Assembly (NCBI RefSeq): GCF_024868665.1
Contig: NC_079914.1
Location: 3,280,593-3,344,592, forward strand
Origin: Triplophysa rosa
Lineage: Eukaryota; Chordata; Actinopteri; Cypriniformes; Nemacheilidae
Direction of reading: 5' to 3'
Length of the DNA stretch: 64,000 nt
Positions within the stretch are counted from its first letter, which is position 1. Every line of letters starts with the position of its first letter. Position numbers and translations under genes: made by a program. Positions 42,394 through 56,000 of the stretch are shown here, one piece after another. Under the pieces are notes generated by a model, which was given only the letters and a program-made list of their open reading frames with translations, had not been told where the DNA came from and did not search any database.

Positions 42394-43048
42394 GGTGACC
42401 ACCCATCCCGCTTTGCATTGTACCGCACAGCATTTTCACCCCTTGTCCCGCACATCGCATATCGAATATTAAAGCCTGACTGTTATCCAATTTATGAGAA
42501 GACGGGAGTGATTTCAGTCATCAAGAGTCTATGACGTCTGTAGGCGATCCTCTCATGTCAACTTGCCGAATAAAAACTCACTAAAGCATCGTAAAGTGTG
42601 TGGGCTTTAAAACTGTGTTTAGCCTATGAGTTGTGGTTATACCGTATTAAAATAAAAATGATTTGCCATTCATGAAATGCATTATTTAACAATACTGTAT
42701 ATACATTTTAAAAGAGAAACACCTTTTCATTATTTGTTCGTTCTTTATTCCTTTAGTTTTCTCTTTTTGAGAAGATCTTCAAAGTGTACAACATGATAAC
42801 TCCGCGTCTGATCTGCGCTCCAAATTTAAAGAGACAGTGAACAGTTTTATGTTAAATAACATTTTATCTATGCCTTCATTATGTTGTAGTTGGAATGGAC
42901 TAAACAACAAATTATTTTTATAAGCTAAAAATTATATAAAAATGTTTTCATTACGTTATTATATCACAGTTTCCCCGCTACCTTACAATGGTGTCACACA
43001 TTGTCCCACACAAACGGATTACCTGTCCCACAATAGGTTTGTTGGGTA
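42394..43048. mobile_element. Possible hAT-like MITE
   Basis: GGGTGACCACCCATCCCGC on the left faces TTGGGTAGTGGTAACC on the right (imperfect inversion). Interior shares sequence with 15700-15950 and 16680-16930, supporting a dispersed family. Confidence 0.35.
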
Positions 43049-43049
43049 G

Positions 43050-44135
43050 TGGTAACCGGAATATAGAATATGACAGTTGAATAAAAAAAGTGAATAAAAA
43101 AGATTACACACAAAAATGTAAACACACTGCATAAAATAAAACTTTTTTTTAACTATTTATGTATGTCTGTTAGAAAAGTAAGCCAGGATGGACTTGTTCA
43201 CTCATGTCAACTGTATCTTCAAAAGCAATCAAAATTTATGCAATAGGTTACATGATATCAAACTATTAGAAATCAAACCTTTCCAAACGAGTGATTTGAG
43301 GTGTCTTCTGAACCCAAGAACTTGCATGTAGTGAGGGCGAAGCTGCGACGCTTTCACCAATGCAGGAGTTTATTTCCGGTTAGTCACCGATCGATCAGCA
43401 CGACATAAAGTCGAACACACATTCCTACCTGTTTACAAGTCACGTCATCACAGCAGCTGGATAGGCTACTTCTCTACCTGGTTTAGTTTGGGATATTTTG
43501 AACATTTGAGGGAATGATATAAATATTGGTTTGTGTTGTTTATGTTTTAAAAAAAATATTTACGATTTTATACTGATGAACAGTTTCAATTTTATTTTAT
43601 AGTTGTATATTGTCGAGCCAGCAGATGGCGCTGTTCCCGCGAAAATATCCTTCGTGCGGTTTATCCCCAATTACATGCGTCACAATAAACAGAAAAAATA
43701 TATAATTACAAAAATAACTGTCTCAGTTCTGAGCTATCCAGTCCAAACATGAGGATGTATAAATGACTGTAATGCACTATAAGTTGTTGAGCAATGACGG
43801 AGTCTGACCAACTCAGAGCTTGTATCAGTTATAACAATGTGCATATGACAAACGAACCAAACACAGAATGAACAATGAAATGATCATAGCAATGGCACAG
43901 CAAAAAATGTGTAGTGTGGCGTTTGGGAATGCAAGAGAAAGAATAAAATGTTGCAGTAAAATAACAAGAAAGAATTATTTATAGCTAACGTTTTTTTACT
44001 AACCATTCAAAACTAAAGATTAAAAATTGAAGATATTTAAAAGTTAAAGATTGCCTAAGGATGATTGCTGTCAACCTATTAATAGGTTCATGAAAACATT
44101 TGCTTAAGCATGACTGAATTTCTCTCAAAACAAAC
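43050..44135. other. Intergenic between the GIMAP duplication and srf
   Basis: No coding sequence recognised. Contains one CCAGCAGATGGCGC (43618-43631) that resembles a CTCF core motif. Confidence 0.5.
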
Positions 44136-44139
44136 ACGC

Positions 44140-45646
44140 TTTATTATAAAATAAACTCTATACATAATAAACATTTTCATTGGAAGTGATAATTGAAGTG
44201 AATTAATGTTAACAAAAAGGTTTTACTTTCATTTTTTTATTGTCAACTTCATTTTAATCCAGATTAATAATAAAGCTTACCCAGCATAATACAAAAAACA
44301 ATTTCTCAGGAAAATGGCACTGTGGATAAGAAGAGAATAAACATAAAAAGCCAACATTTCCTCCACAACTAAGGTTGCACGGCATTAAAGAGAAAAAAGC
44401 ACAGATTCTGTGTTTCACATTACAACCAATATATCACACATCTTCATGTTGCAGACATTTTAATTCAAAATGCAGCCAAGTGAACTACTTACAGACTGTT
44501 AAAGCAATAGGAAATTAAAAGTATTATGTACAATAAGGGCCATATATGGTACATTCCACACAATTACTCAATTTGTTTTTAAAACAATCGGGTGAAACTC
44601 ACAAAACATGTCAAGGTCATACTCTACCCAAAAAGAAAAGAAAACACAAGAAATTATTTAAGTAACTGATAAATTATTATTTAAGTAACTGACCCATTGC
44701 CATTTCATGACAGATAAGCAGAACCCTCCTGTCACTACTGGAAGTCAAATTAAGATTATTTTTGCTATTCTTATGACTTGATTGTATTAAATATTCTTTA
44801 TTATTATTATTATTCTTAGTGGTGATTCCAATTACTATATTTTTAAAAACAGATTATGAATGCAGTCAAACAAACACTTCTATAGTGTATAGAAACTTAA
44901 ACATAATTCTATTATTATTGATGGGGAAATTGTTACTTAAAGAAAGCAAGAATAGGAAGTGGTGTCAATGTGCTTAATTGTCATGAAAATAATGCCACAA
45001 TGCAAAAAAGTCCTAATATTCCTAAAATTGGTCTTCCTTTTCATGCAGAATTCCATTTTTTTTAATGACCCGAACAATATTCAACAAAAAAATGTATCGA
45101 GTCTTTCCCTGGATTTAAAATGTAATAATACTGAACAACACAATCCAACACTTTTGTTCTGGCCGCTTTGTAAATCCCACACAATTTAAAACAAGTTAAA
45201 GAATGATTTTTTTCTGGGCTTGTCAACCCACTTAACAGTTCTTACAGTGCTCAGTTCCACAAACTGAAAATCCCCAAAACGAATAGAAAACGCCATTCTC
45301 GAAACATTCAGTATTGCAGTGGTCCGTTTCAATCCGTATAACAGTACGAGATCAAAAGGCTTATGGGTCTGTCAAGTCAAAACATGGCTGTCTGAATGAG
45401 GAAAAAAGTTTCACAGACGCCCACAATCTCAAAAAGTTCCTATTTTGTTGGTTTGTACCTCTTTACAAACATCTGTGAGGAAAGACCAAATCAAATATTC
45501 ATAAAAGCAGACATCAGTAAGATAAACAGCCCTTTGGATGTCTCCTTAGAAATCCAAATTAAAGTTTGATAACGAAACAGTGATTTACACAATTAGGGTT
45601 TGAAAAAAACAACACACTAACAAATTCTTAGAAAAATATATGGGTG

Positions 45647-45694
<48 letters not shown>

Positions 45695-46988
45695 TTGGCA
45701 ATCCTAGAACAGTTCTGCTTGATAAAACCCTTAAACATCAAGCTATAACGTGGATGTTTCCGAATGAAATTTTCCATCTCTGTACTAGTTGCACATCCAT
45801 ACCGTTCATTCATATTTCAGTAAACCTACGGCATAACAAACTGTAGCTTCACTATGCTGACCTAACCACAACATAGGCATCCATTTCTTGACCCGTGACT
45901 GCGCAGTACCGTTGCTGACTGTAGGTACGTTGTCGTGCATTGCAAATGCAAGTCAGTGTTTTTCTGTTACAGCATTGTAAAAGTGGCTAAAGCATGTCTT
46001 TTCTAAAGCATTTGAGCAAAAAAAATAATTCCTTCTGTCATTGAATATACAGTATACTGTAGTTTGGCACAGCATAACAACATGGAATGACAAGTGGCCT
46101 TTTTTCAATTTACAATGTGGATGCCTACTGAACTTTTAAGTATAGCAGCACATTCAAATGATCTGATCAAGTTTAGGTATTTTATGCCTAGTAATTGAGT
46201 AATAAAGACCATACAGATGCAATAAGGGCAAATTTATATTTTAAACATGAACGTTAAGATGATAAGAATCTACATGGGATTCAAACCAACCACAGTATTG
46301 ATAGTTCAAGAGGACAGCATTATTATTGAAGGGGTAAGTTCAATTCTTCATTTACTCACTCTTACGTTGCTCCAAACCCATATTGTCTTTCCTCTATAAA
46401 GCGCAAAAGGAAAGACTTCGAAGAATGCGTATAAAAGGGTGATGCAATTCAAGAGATTCAATGAAAAGAATTGAATTGCTGATCCAGAAAATGGGTTTGG
46501 AAAAACATGAAGTCGAGTAAACCATGACAAAACTGTCATGTTTGGGTATACTATCTATCCCTTTAAAATACACAAAAGTGAAACAGATAATGTAAATATC
46601 AAAGGAAAAGTTTGAATACCACTGAATTTCACATAATCAACTGAATTAAACTTAAATGACTCAATCAAGTCAACATTTCCAAATCTTTGGGCAAAAGGTG
46701 AACCTTCGGCACCAGCGGACGATAGTGCCAGACGTCTCTGTAATCCTGAAGATGCGTGTCTGTGTGTACATATGAACAAATCTGATCCATTATCAAACTA
46801 CCCACCAAAATGAGTCCGCGAGGCGATCGTCCTTCAAATGTCCCATCACGCCTCATCAATCACGTGTCGTGGGTTTACAAACCTGACGTAGCGAGAAGGC
46901 AGTAATAAATATAATGGCAGTCTGATTGCATGGCATGTGTGATCCCTGAAGGAATCCGCAGAAGCGAGCGGTCACGCCGGCCTCTTGT
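44140..46988 (-). other. srf: Likely srf 3' untranslated region (end uncertain)
   Basis: AT-rich, gene-free sequence following the srf stop. Candidate poly(A) signals AATAAA on the minus strand at 44236-44241 and 44140-44145 would give a 2.75-2.85-kb 3' UTR, comparable with the long 3' UTR of other vertebrate srf genes. It contains an (AT)n tract (45652-45691) and a repeat related to the AAAGGGATAGTTCACCC family (about 46327-46566). The true end cannot be fixed from sequence. Confidence 0.4.
45652..45691. repeat. AT microsatellite
   Basis: Pure (AT)n run of about 40 bases. Confidence 0.95.
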
Positions 46989-47081
46989 TCAGTCTCCTTT
47001 TGGATTGTCCAAATTGACCACCCGGAGCTCTGTGAGGGTGGTGGCGGCGTTGTTACCGGTCGATGGCTGGTTGATCAACAT
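46989..47081 (-). CDS. srf: srf exon 8, C-terminus and stop
   Basis: MLINQPSTGNNAATTLTELR followed by VVNLDNPKGD and TGA at 46989-46991; human ends LTELQVVNLDTAHSTKSE. Acceptor TTGCTCTCAG. Confidence 0.93.
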   Translation of the reverse strand: MLINQPSTGNNAATTLTELRVVNLDNPKGD

Positions 47082-50000
47082 CTGAGAGCAAAGAAAAACA
47101 TCATAGTTTTAATGAGAATAAATGAAAATGGACCTGTTGTATGTCTATATAGTGATGGGTATATTACCGAATGTATCGGAACAGCTGAAACTGGGATCTG
47201 TACAGTTCCTTGAGGTCCTGAAAGAAACATCTGCTGAACGGCACCTAGATACAAATCAAAACAAAAGAGGACCATGCTTTATAGAAGTGAAATGATGGTG
47301 CATTATGTTTGTACAGATACTCTGACACGCGTTTAAATATATGATCGCGACTGACCCGAATCTTGGGCCTGCGCGTGGGACATGTGCATCGCAGTGTGTG
47401 GTTGTTGGAAGGTATTCAGCACAGTTAGACTCCCGTCAGTGAGTGCAGGGCTGGATGTAGCATACATGACGGCCGCGTGCGCTCCCGGGTACATCATGTG
47501 ACTTGCCACTGAAGAAGGCACTGAGGAAGTGACGATGGTAGCCGTGTGACTCGCTGTGGGAATGAGAAAGCTCGATGACACAATGATCTTTATAGCATGC
47601 TGATCTAGATCAGATAAGAACAGCATCTTTAGTAAGTACCAGAGGAAGTGGCAGACGTCTGACTGATCTCTAGGCTGCTCTCGCTGCTTTGAGGACTGGG
47701 ATGAACCTGGATGGCTTGTAATTGTTGAGGCATTGCGCCACCTGGTGTATATATACACAACATTAAAAAATAATCTGTATCATAACCACACTAATATAAA
47801 TTTAGATGAAATGAACAGCTGTAGTTCCCAAACATTAGAATACTCAAATCTATATTTATATATACTATACTCAAATAATCAATTGCTGATGATGACTTTG
47901 TGGACTCGTCGTTTTGCAAAACAGAAATGCTTGTATTAAAAATATATATTTTTTACCTATTACTACCATTTCATTTTCCTTTGTAATGACCTTGAGTTTT
48001 TAATTGGTACGAACAAAGCAATTTATATTTCCCATTTCAGAAAGTAGCAGCATGCAAACACAAGTTTCCAGCTTCGACTAAGAGCTCATACTCCCTCCGT
48101 AAGACGCAAGCCAAACGTAAACACAGGTAGAGAAAGAACCGCACTGACCTGTAAGCGAGACAGTGGCGGGCAGGCGGAAGAGCGTGGTCTGTGGGGTGGA
48201 TTGTGTGTGTGCGGGAACAACGGCAGCGGTGGTGCTAGCCGTGATGTGGCTGTTTAGCGTCTGCGGACACTGTATGGCCAGAGAGTGCGTCTGCAGCTGA
48301 CTGAGGGGAATGGTGTGTGTGCCAGGCGGAAGAGAAGCGCCTGCGGGACACACAGCGACACCCTCAGGGAGCGAAGTGGGTAAGCATGCGCACCCACCAA
48401 ATACACTCGCTTATTTAAAGGCTTATACATACCATTTGTGAATCTCTAAGTATCGGTTAGAGGTTTTTTTGGAATGCTGAAAAAACTAATTTTACATGGA
48501 TGCTGTGCTGTTTATATTACTTTTTAAAGGTACAATCTGTAATGTTAACCTTTCTATTGCATCAACATAAAATTGCAGGTTACGTATCTTTACGTAGGTG
48601 AAAGTCAAATGAGGTTAAACTGACATTTCCAGCTAAATTGTACCCGACAGCAGAACTTACAAATTAATGCGTATCGTAGTAAGGTAACCACAGTTTTGAA
48701 CACTTTCTTGTTTTATATACTTGCTCAACTTTAACTGATTTTTCTTCATTTCTACAAAAAAAAGACTAATGGTTCAGCTTTAATATATTGCTAATATTTT
48801 TTTGTGTAAACAGTTTCGGTGTAAAATACACAAATTTCACTTTTGGTGTGAATAGGCCTTTATACAGACAAATCAGTTGAAAGCAGAATTCAGAGTGTGC
48901 AGGCATGCAGGCAAGCGAATTAGTCAATAGGTGGGTTGCACCAACAAGGATTAGGTTTAAATCTAGATTAAATCAAGGTTTATTTAATAATTCCGTTGCA
49001 CCAAACTGTAAACCTTGTTTAAAAATAATCAGGTTTATATGTAAAATATCATTTGATCCAGGTTTAAATTTTACAGTAAATCTAGATTAACTTTAATTCT
49101 GTTGCTCCATTATTTTAAACTCTGATTTATCTCTCAGTTAGGGATTAACTTTAAACCAGCTACTGAGGATTTCTTTTTCACATTTTTTATAATAAAATGT
49201 GTGGAAAAATGATCAGAAACAGACACATAAGCGTCATGTCATGCTTCAGTGATGTGTTTATTGTAAATAAAAATGGAAATAAATAAAACACCTCAGCACG
49301 AGTGAGGGCACAGTGGTTTGATAAACTGAGTGACCGGCTGTGAAGCGTCAAATTCAAGATGCCCTGCTTTATGCAATACATACAAGCACAACGTCTGTGA
49401 TTAAACGGGAACAGGCAGGCATCCTGAGAAGAGTAGTTATTTTAGCGGCACCAGTGACCAGGGACACCGGTATTGTGGGTGCACTTTCTAAATCATGGTC
49501 TGGTCCGGTCCGATCCCAAACAGGTGTGCTTCAGCCGGTGGTGCTGCCGCAAACAGCCCCAGAACACGACCGAGGACGACCCCCGGAAACACAATCGCCT
49601 ACTGAGGCCGTTCGCGGCGGCGTCTACGGCAGAGGTTCACCCGCTCGTCATTCCCGTACAGCGCTCTTCTCTCTTTATGTCTGCTCCAGTCGCGAGCTGC
49701 AGGATAATGATGCGGCTCAACTGTCATATCCATATGCCGTCATGGCGCTCAAGGCTTGTCAAATGTGTTTATGGATGATCAGACTGATCAACGAATTATC
49801 CAGAGAGAGGTTTTAAATAGCAAAATTACGTTTCTTTTACATGCACTAGCTGTTTATTTCCTTTTTACATGACAGTGCAACACTGTTGCTGTTTAGTTAC
49901 ACTGGCAAATCCATCATGGCGGACAAAATTAACCGCATATAACGGTTTAAATACAGGTTAAAATTTTAATCCACGATTTGTTAATCTCTGTTTAAAATTA

Positions 50001-53000
50001 AGTGGCGCAACGCAATTTGAATTAAATTAAAACTAGGATCAACAAACCCTAGATTAGCTCTAAACTCTGTTTACTTCAATCCTTGTTGATGCAACCCACC
50101 CAATGTGTATTAATAACAATGACATCATGCAAGCTGACGTGACCTGTTGCGCAAACCCTCAGGAAATGAGACTCATTTGTAAAGAGAAGTAAATAAGAGA
50201 ATAAACCAAAGGCCTCACCAGGCATGATTGTGAATCCACCTGGCAGCTGCATGACCCCAGCGGGTGAACTGCCCGTCGTTTTCAGCACCGTGCCATTCGC
50301 ACTGGACATGTTCTGGGCATTTATGCCTGTGGTTAAAGGCCAGTAGGTGGCGCTGCTCTGCGTCTGCATGGCGACCGATGATGAGATGGGAGAGGAAGAG
50401 GCCGATGTGGTCGTGCTGCTGGTGACTCCAGGTATACTGGCAGCTGTATATGTGGGCTTTATCATTTCCTGCGATAACAAAACAGGAAATAAAACAGTTT
50501 GTTATTGTAAGACAAAAAATAAATGACAAGCTGATGCTATGGATGGCCATCTATATGAAGCATTTATTTTTAGTGAAACTGAAAGAAAACAATTCTATTC
50601 AGAGGCAACGAATGACATAAAAGGACAACAACAACAGTTAATTTCAAGCTTGCTAATATTTATGTTAGACGATCAGATTGAATCAGCACAGTTCAGAAAG
50701 TCAATAAGGATCTGCAAAGTTTTATAGTAGACTTGTTGGGTTATCTAAACTACTACATTTACCTACATCTATTTGGCTGACGCTTTTATCTTAAAGCGTC
50801 TTATAGTGTATTCAAGACTGAATTCTTGTCAACTTCAAAGGTCTGGTACAATTGTTACTACAAAACTTGCTTTTAATAAACATTAAAAACAACTTTAAAT
50901 AACTTTAAACAACAATTCAACTCTATGAAGAGTTTATTTGCAAAAACAAATAACTCAGTTTTTTAAATAAAACAAAACAAAAACATATTTCTATTATGTA
51001 ATCATGTTTTTATTGTGTTAGTTAGGTGTATTTTATCTTATTACTTAATCAAAAGAACCCAACTGCAGTTTCATTGATATGAATTGGAATACACAATAAA
51101 AACATGTTTTTTGAACATCTTACTGTAAGTTTTTCTTATCTTCATATGCTAATTATCATATTCATGGCGTTCAAGTCATACTTGCGTTTACTGTCTTTAC
51201 TGTTACATACAGTGCAGCATTTTTATGCAACAAAATACCAAAAAAAGCCGTTCTCATTTACATATTTTCTGTTTATAAACCAATACTCCAATGTAACCTG
51301 CAGTCACTTTTACTTCTTTGCTACAAAAAAAAATGCAGAATTATAACCGCAATCCACTGTTATAAAGCAGTAAATGTTACTTTATTTTACGTGTCATGCA
51401 GCACAAACGTCTCTCTGGGCAACAAACTAAGCGCATATTTACAGACAAACTACATCCATGTTCATATGCCCAGACAGTCAGTAACAGTGACAAAATTTTG
51501 GAAACGTTGTTTTGTTTGGACAGTTGAATGTGCTGCTGTTCTCTGCCGGTCACTGCACAGATAGAAAGAGAGAAAGACGAACTGTCGGCAAAGAAAAACC
51601 TCTCGCTCGCGGGGCTGTACTGGCAACACTTTTCTACTGCAGGGCTCTAGACTGCGACCAAAATGCTCGCAAATGAGATCGTTTTTTTATAATGTGCGAG
51701 GAGAAATTTCACAGGGTCGCATTGGTGCGAGTGTGTAAACGAATTTTTTCACCGCCAAAGATTTATTTAACATTTAATGTGATTTATGAGTGGTGAATGA
51801 CGCGCTTGTGATAATTGCAGGAAAGAGCGAGCAGCGAGCTCGTGCACTCCCTCTGTCTCCAAACTAAAGTGTGTGTTTGACTTCATTCGGTGCTGCGCAG
51901 ACCACTACGGGACAGAGGGCTCCATATGCTTTTAAAATGCTCTCATGATGTCATATTCCGATCGTTCTCCGGAGTGATTAATGAAGTCGAACACATCGGT
52001 TTCTGAACGGTCTCTCTCCTTCACACATTAATCAAAAGCAAGGTCGGAAGTCAGAATCAATGTTTCACGTGGCGCATTTTGAGAATATTTTTACCTGAAT
52101 GACAGCTGGGTGTGAATGTGCTCAAATTAAAACATGTTGCCTTTTCTTCCATGAAAAGTGTTCCACACATGCAGCCGACATAAAGGAAAAATCCTATCCA
52201 ATGAAGTGTTTTCCTTGTTAACTTCTACCTTTTGCGATGTCCTAACAGCTGTAAATAACAAACAGCGCATCAATGTCCGCTAATGTCCGATTCGCGACGT
52301 AATGACTCATTTGAACCAATTCATTTTGTTGAAACAACTCATAAGTCAAACACTGAACTCACAAGACTCACTGTCTAAACCCATCAAATCAGTCACTCAA
52401 AACACCTCAGAACACAAGCATGCTTAAGACCATTTAACAAGAGTGGTTTGTAAGATTTAGTATTTAAAGTTTATTTATGACAATGTGTAGTAATAAAGTA
52501 CATATATAATAATTTAGTTCTGAGTTACTTTTGAGTTTTGAGCTAGCTAATTTAATTTAATTTTATGTGGTAAAAGAGGGCAATAAAAGGGCAATAAAGG
52601 AGGATTTTTTGCAAAGAGGGCAATAAAGGAGGATTGTGAAGTGTGACAGGTTATATTTGTGTCAGATCATTTCATAGCAAATATATTACTTGAATATAAA
52701 ACTGTATAAAATAACAAATACAAAGTTTCTTTGCATTTATTGGGCTCGCAAGTGTTAAAGCGCAAATATGAAGCGTTCTATATACAACTATTTTAAAAGA
52801 GAGAGTGACAAATTAACAGAACGATTCATCAAATGAGGTCATTATGCAAGGTCATTATGATAGGTGCGACCAAATTGTAAGTTGGTGCGACCAACTGAGA
52901 AACTGGGTCGCACCAGTGCGACCAGTAGAGCCTTGTACTGCATGTAAGCCAAGGTTTATCCAAAATGTCGCTAGTTGCTAAGCGCTTTACCTGATGGAAG

Positions 53001-56000
53001 AAGTCAGTAAACACTGCAACACTGGTTTGTGCGGGCGTGTGCGTTTGTTTGTCACTTGAAATACAAAGTGGAGGCGGGTCCGGATTGAATTCCCTCCCGG
53101 TCCGAAACTTTGAGAAGGGCTGCTCTAGAGTGAATGAATATGATGCCTGAGACAGTGTACCGCCCTGACAGTCTAACATCATGCACAACACGACAGTTGT
53201 GCCATTAGCACAATAAAATCATCTATGAGATGTTTTGGATCCAAATTGACTGCATTATAATTAAATAAAACAGAATATGTATTTGATTTTTGGTCCACTG
53301 TATGCTGTAAAGGGAAAGTACACTTGAAAATACAGTGGTGTAACGGTTCAAATTACTCACAGTTCGGTTTGTGTCACGGTTTTAGGGTCACCGTTTCGGT
53401 TTGGTTTGTGCTATGTTCAGGGAAAAGGGACTACTGACAAATAAAAATAAGAACAAATAATCAAGCTACAAGTAACATCACCAATAAAACAACAGAGCAA
53501 AGCAGAAAATTAAATAAGATACTGTATATATACCTTTTAAGGTAGAAATGGATTAAAGTAATCAAATAAAACATAACATTGCATATGTACAAATTAAATA
53601 AAGATGAATCATAATTGAAGTTACAGAAGCTATTGAGTCACAAGCAGTGAGTGATTTCCTTGACTTTTAACAGACAGCAGGAATATGCTGCTGTCGCTTT
53701 GAGAGGAATGAAACCGATCCAGTACACTGATACTGTACACATGCATTGTTTTTCGACTGTTTCGTCCGTTCACTTAAGACATAACCTACTATGTTTGTTA
53801 AGATACTCGACAAGAGGGGCATGTTGACTTACTTCGTGTGTGAATTTGTCCGTTTAAGCGCTTCAAAGACAACTCAATATTTGCGCCATATCTGAGACTT
53901 TCCTTATGCGCGCTTCGGATCTTCTCACAGCGCGCAAGCGAGTTTTCTTCTGCATCATCTTGCACTTAAATGTTTAAATTGACAAGGCTTGAATGAGTGT
54001 AGTTTAAAGAGCAACATGTGCTGTTCAGGTCTCACATGCACTCGTGCACTCACAACACCCAGGTGATGAAAGCATAAATGACTGGTCATATTACAGCACA
54101 CGTCAATCCTACTGAAATTTGTCTACGTTATTTGATTTGTTGTAGGTATTAAATGTATATCCATCGACAAACATACATTATACATTAGCTGAACTTTGTC
54201 AGTCTGTTTTACGCATTATAAGTTCTAACGAACCATTAGTGATGCACCGAAATGAAAATTGTGGGCCGAAACCGATTTCGAAAATTTAGGATGCACTCGG
54301 CCGAAAACCGATACCAAAACCGAAAATTACTTAAAAAAAACTTTTTGAAATGGTTTTTATTTAATTGTGTGAATTACAGACACTAAAACCACAAATATTA
54401 AGGAGAACATATTTTAAAACAATACAACATTTATTTTCCTTGGGCATTGCAACACTATCAAATAAAACTTTTTTACCAATCATCTAAACATCAAATATAA
54501 CTTGGTTACCAATAATCTAACTATTTTAGTTTTAGAATTATATTATGCATAATAGTAGTCAAGTTATAGTCAAACTCATTAGCCCTTGCTAATACAAGAA
54601 GTTTATATATGGTGCACAATAATTTTAATGAAAACAACACGTAGAACACAGAGGGGCAGTGAGGTTGTTCATGTAAACAGGCTTAAAATGAGCTTCAGTG
54701 ATATCAGCACCTGCCGGATGACGGTCCACATGATCTACATCATCACTTACTGACAGATCGTTCTGCTGATAATTCACATATGAAGAGTTTGTTGCGTTGA
54801 AAGTTTACATGCACTTGTCAATGTGTGTGATCTCCGACAATAAAGAAACATAAAGCCAGTCACGCGCAGTCGCACATCACAGAGAGCTTGTGTGTCATTT
54901 TCTGTTTTGAGTTGTTCTTGTTATATTTATTAGTTTCAGCCTAGTTTGGCGTGCTTACATGATCGTCCTTTGAAAACAGCTAGAGTGAGCACGAGCACTG
55001 AAGGGAGAGGTGTGTGCCCCGGATATTTCGGCCGAAACCGATAATGCCATTTCGGCCGAAAATTTTCTGCAGCCAAAATTTCGGTGCACCACTACGAACC
55101 ATATTATAAATGCATCGTCAGATTTAAGCTGAGCCACGGTGCCAAACCGTTGGTGGAGAACCGTGCGGTTCAATTTTTTACCGAGAACTGTTACACCCCT
55201 AATGTTAACATATGGAATTTTTCTATGGCATGCTGTGGACCAGGACTGACTGCAGCAGAAAGCGTCGCAACAACTGCGTGTGATGATAAAAGCAATTGTG
55301 TCACATTGATCCAAAGAACGGCAGCTGACTTCACAGGAAAACAGGTGTCCTCACAGCGAGAACACACGGCTATTTCAAGCAGCTCTGAATGAAACCTATG
55401 AAACAAGGACGATAGACTGGCCAGTCTGACCAACATGGAGGATTTACTGTTCTACTTCACAAAAATGTGCAAGGGTAGAAATAAAAAACTGTAATTGCCA
55501 ATATGTAACCCCAAGAACATCAAGAGCTTATTTGAGAGGCCTGAGTGAGTCAGTTAGTGCTTTACATGGGCTGTCCCGCACCCAGCATCTGTTATAAAAA
55601 GTGTTAAAACCGATCCCAACAGGGTCTGTGCCCTTTGACCTAGGCACTCAGACACAAGGACGGGCTATATATTTCCCACAGGGCATGCTTTAAACAGGTG
55701 CATTAAAACACTCTCTCATGCATTTGTTTGCATAGATTGATATTTGAACCTCAGAGCTCACATTATGTTTTTTTACTGTGTGTAAAACTGATACACACAG
55801 TGTATCATACCCTTGACTTACTAATAGGCTGTTTAGCAACATACCAATGGATTTGGCTAAACTTTCACCAACAATCTCCACAAAATGAGTCAAAAGCGTT
55901 ATGTTTATAACACTTAAAGGGGAACTCTGCAGAAAAATGAAAATTCTGCCATGAATTGCTCACCCTCAAGTCGTTTGACAAGCCTAGGATCATCTTGGAG

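Noticed and set aside
49340..49816. 158-codon plus-strand ORF in srf intron 3
   Set aside because: Lies wholly inside a TIR element and lacks transposase motifs; probably chance.
55084..55392. 102-codon ORF across the right end of the hAT elements
   Set aside because: Starts in transposon ends and runs into intron sequence; no domain.
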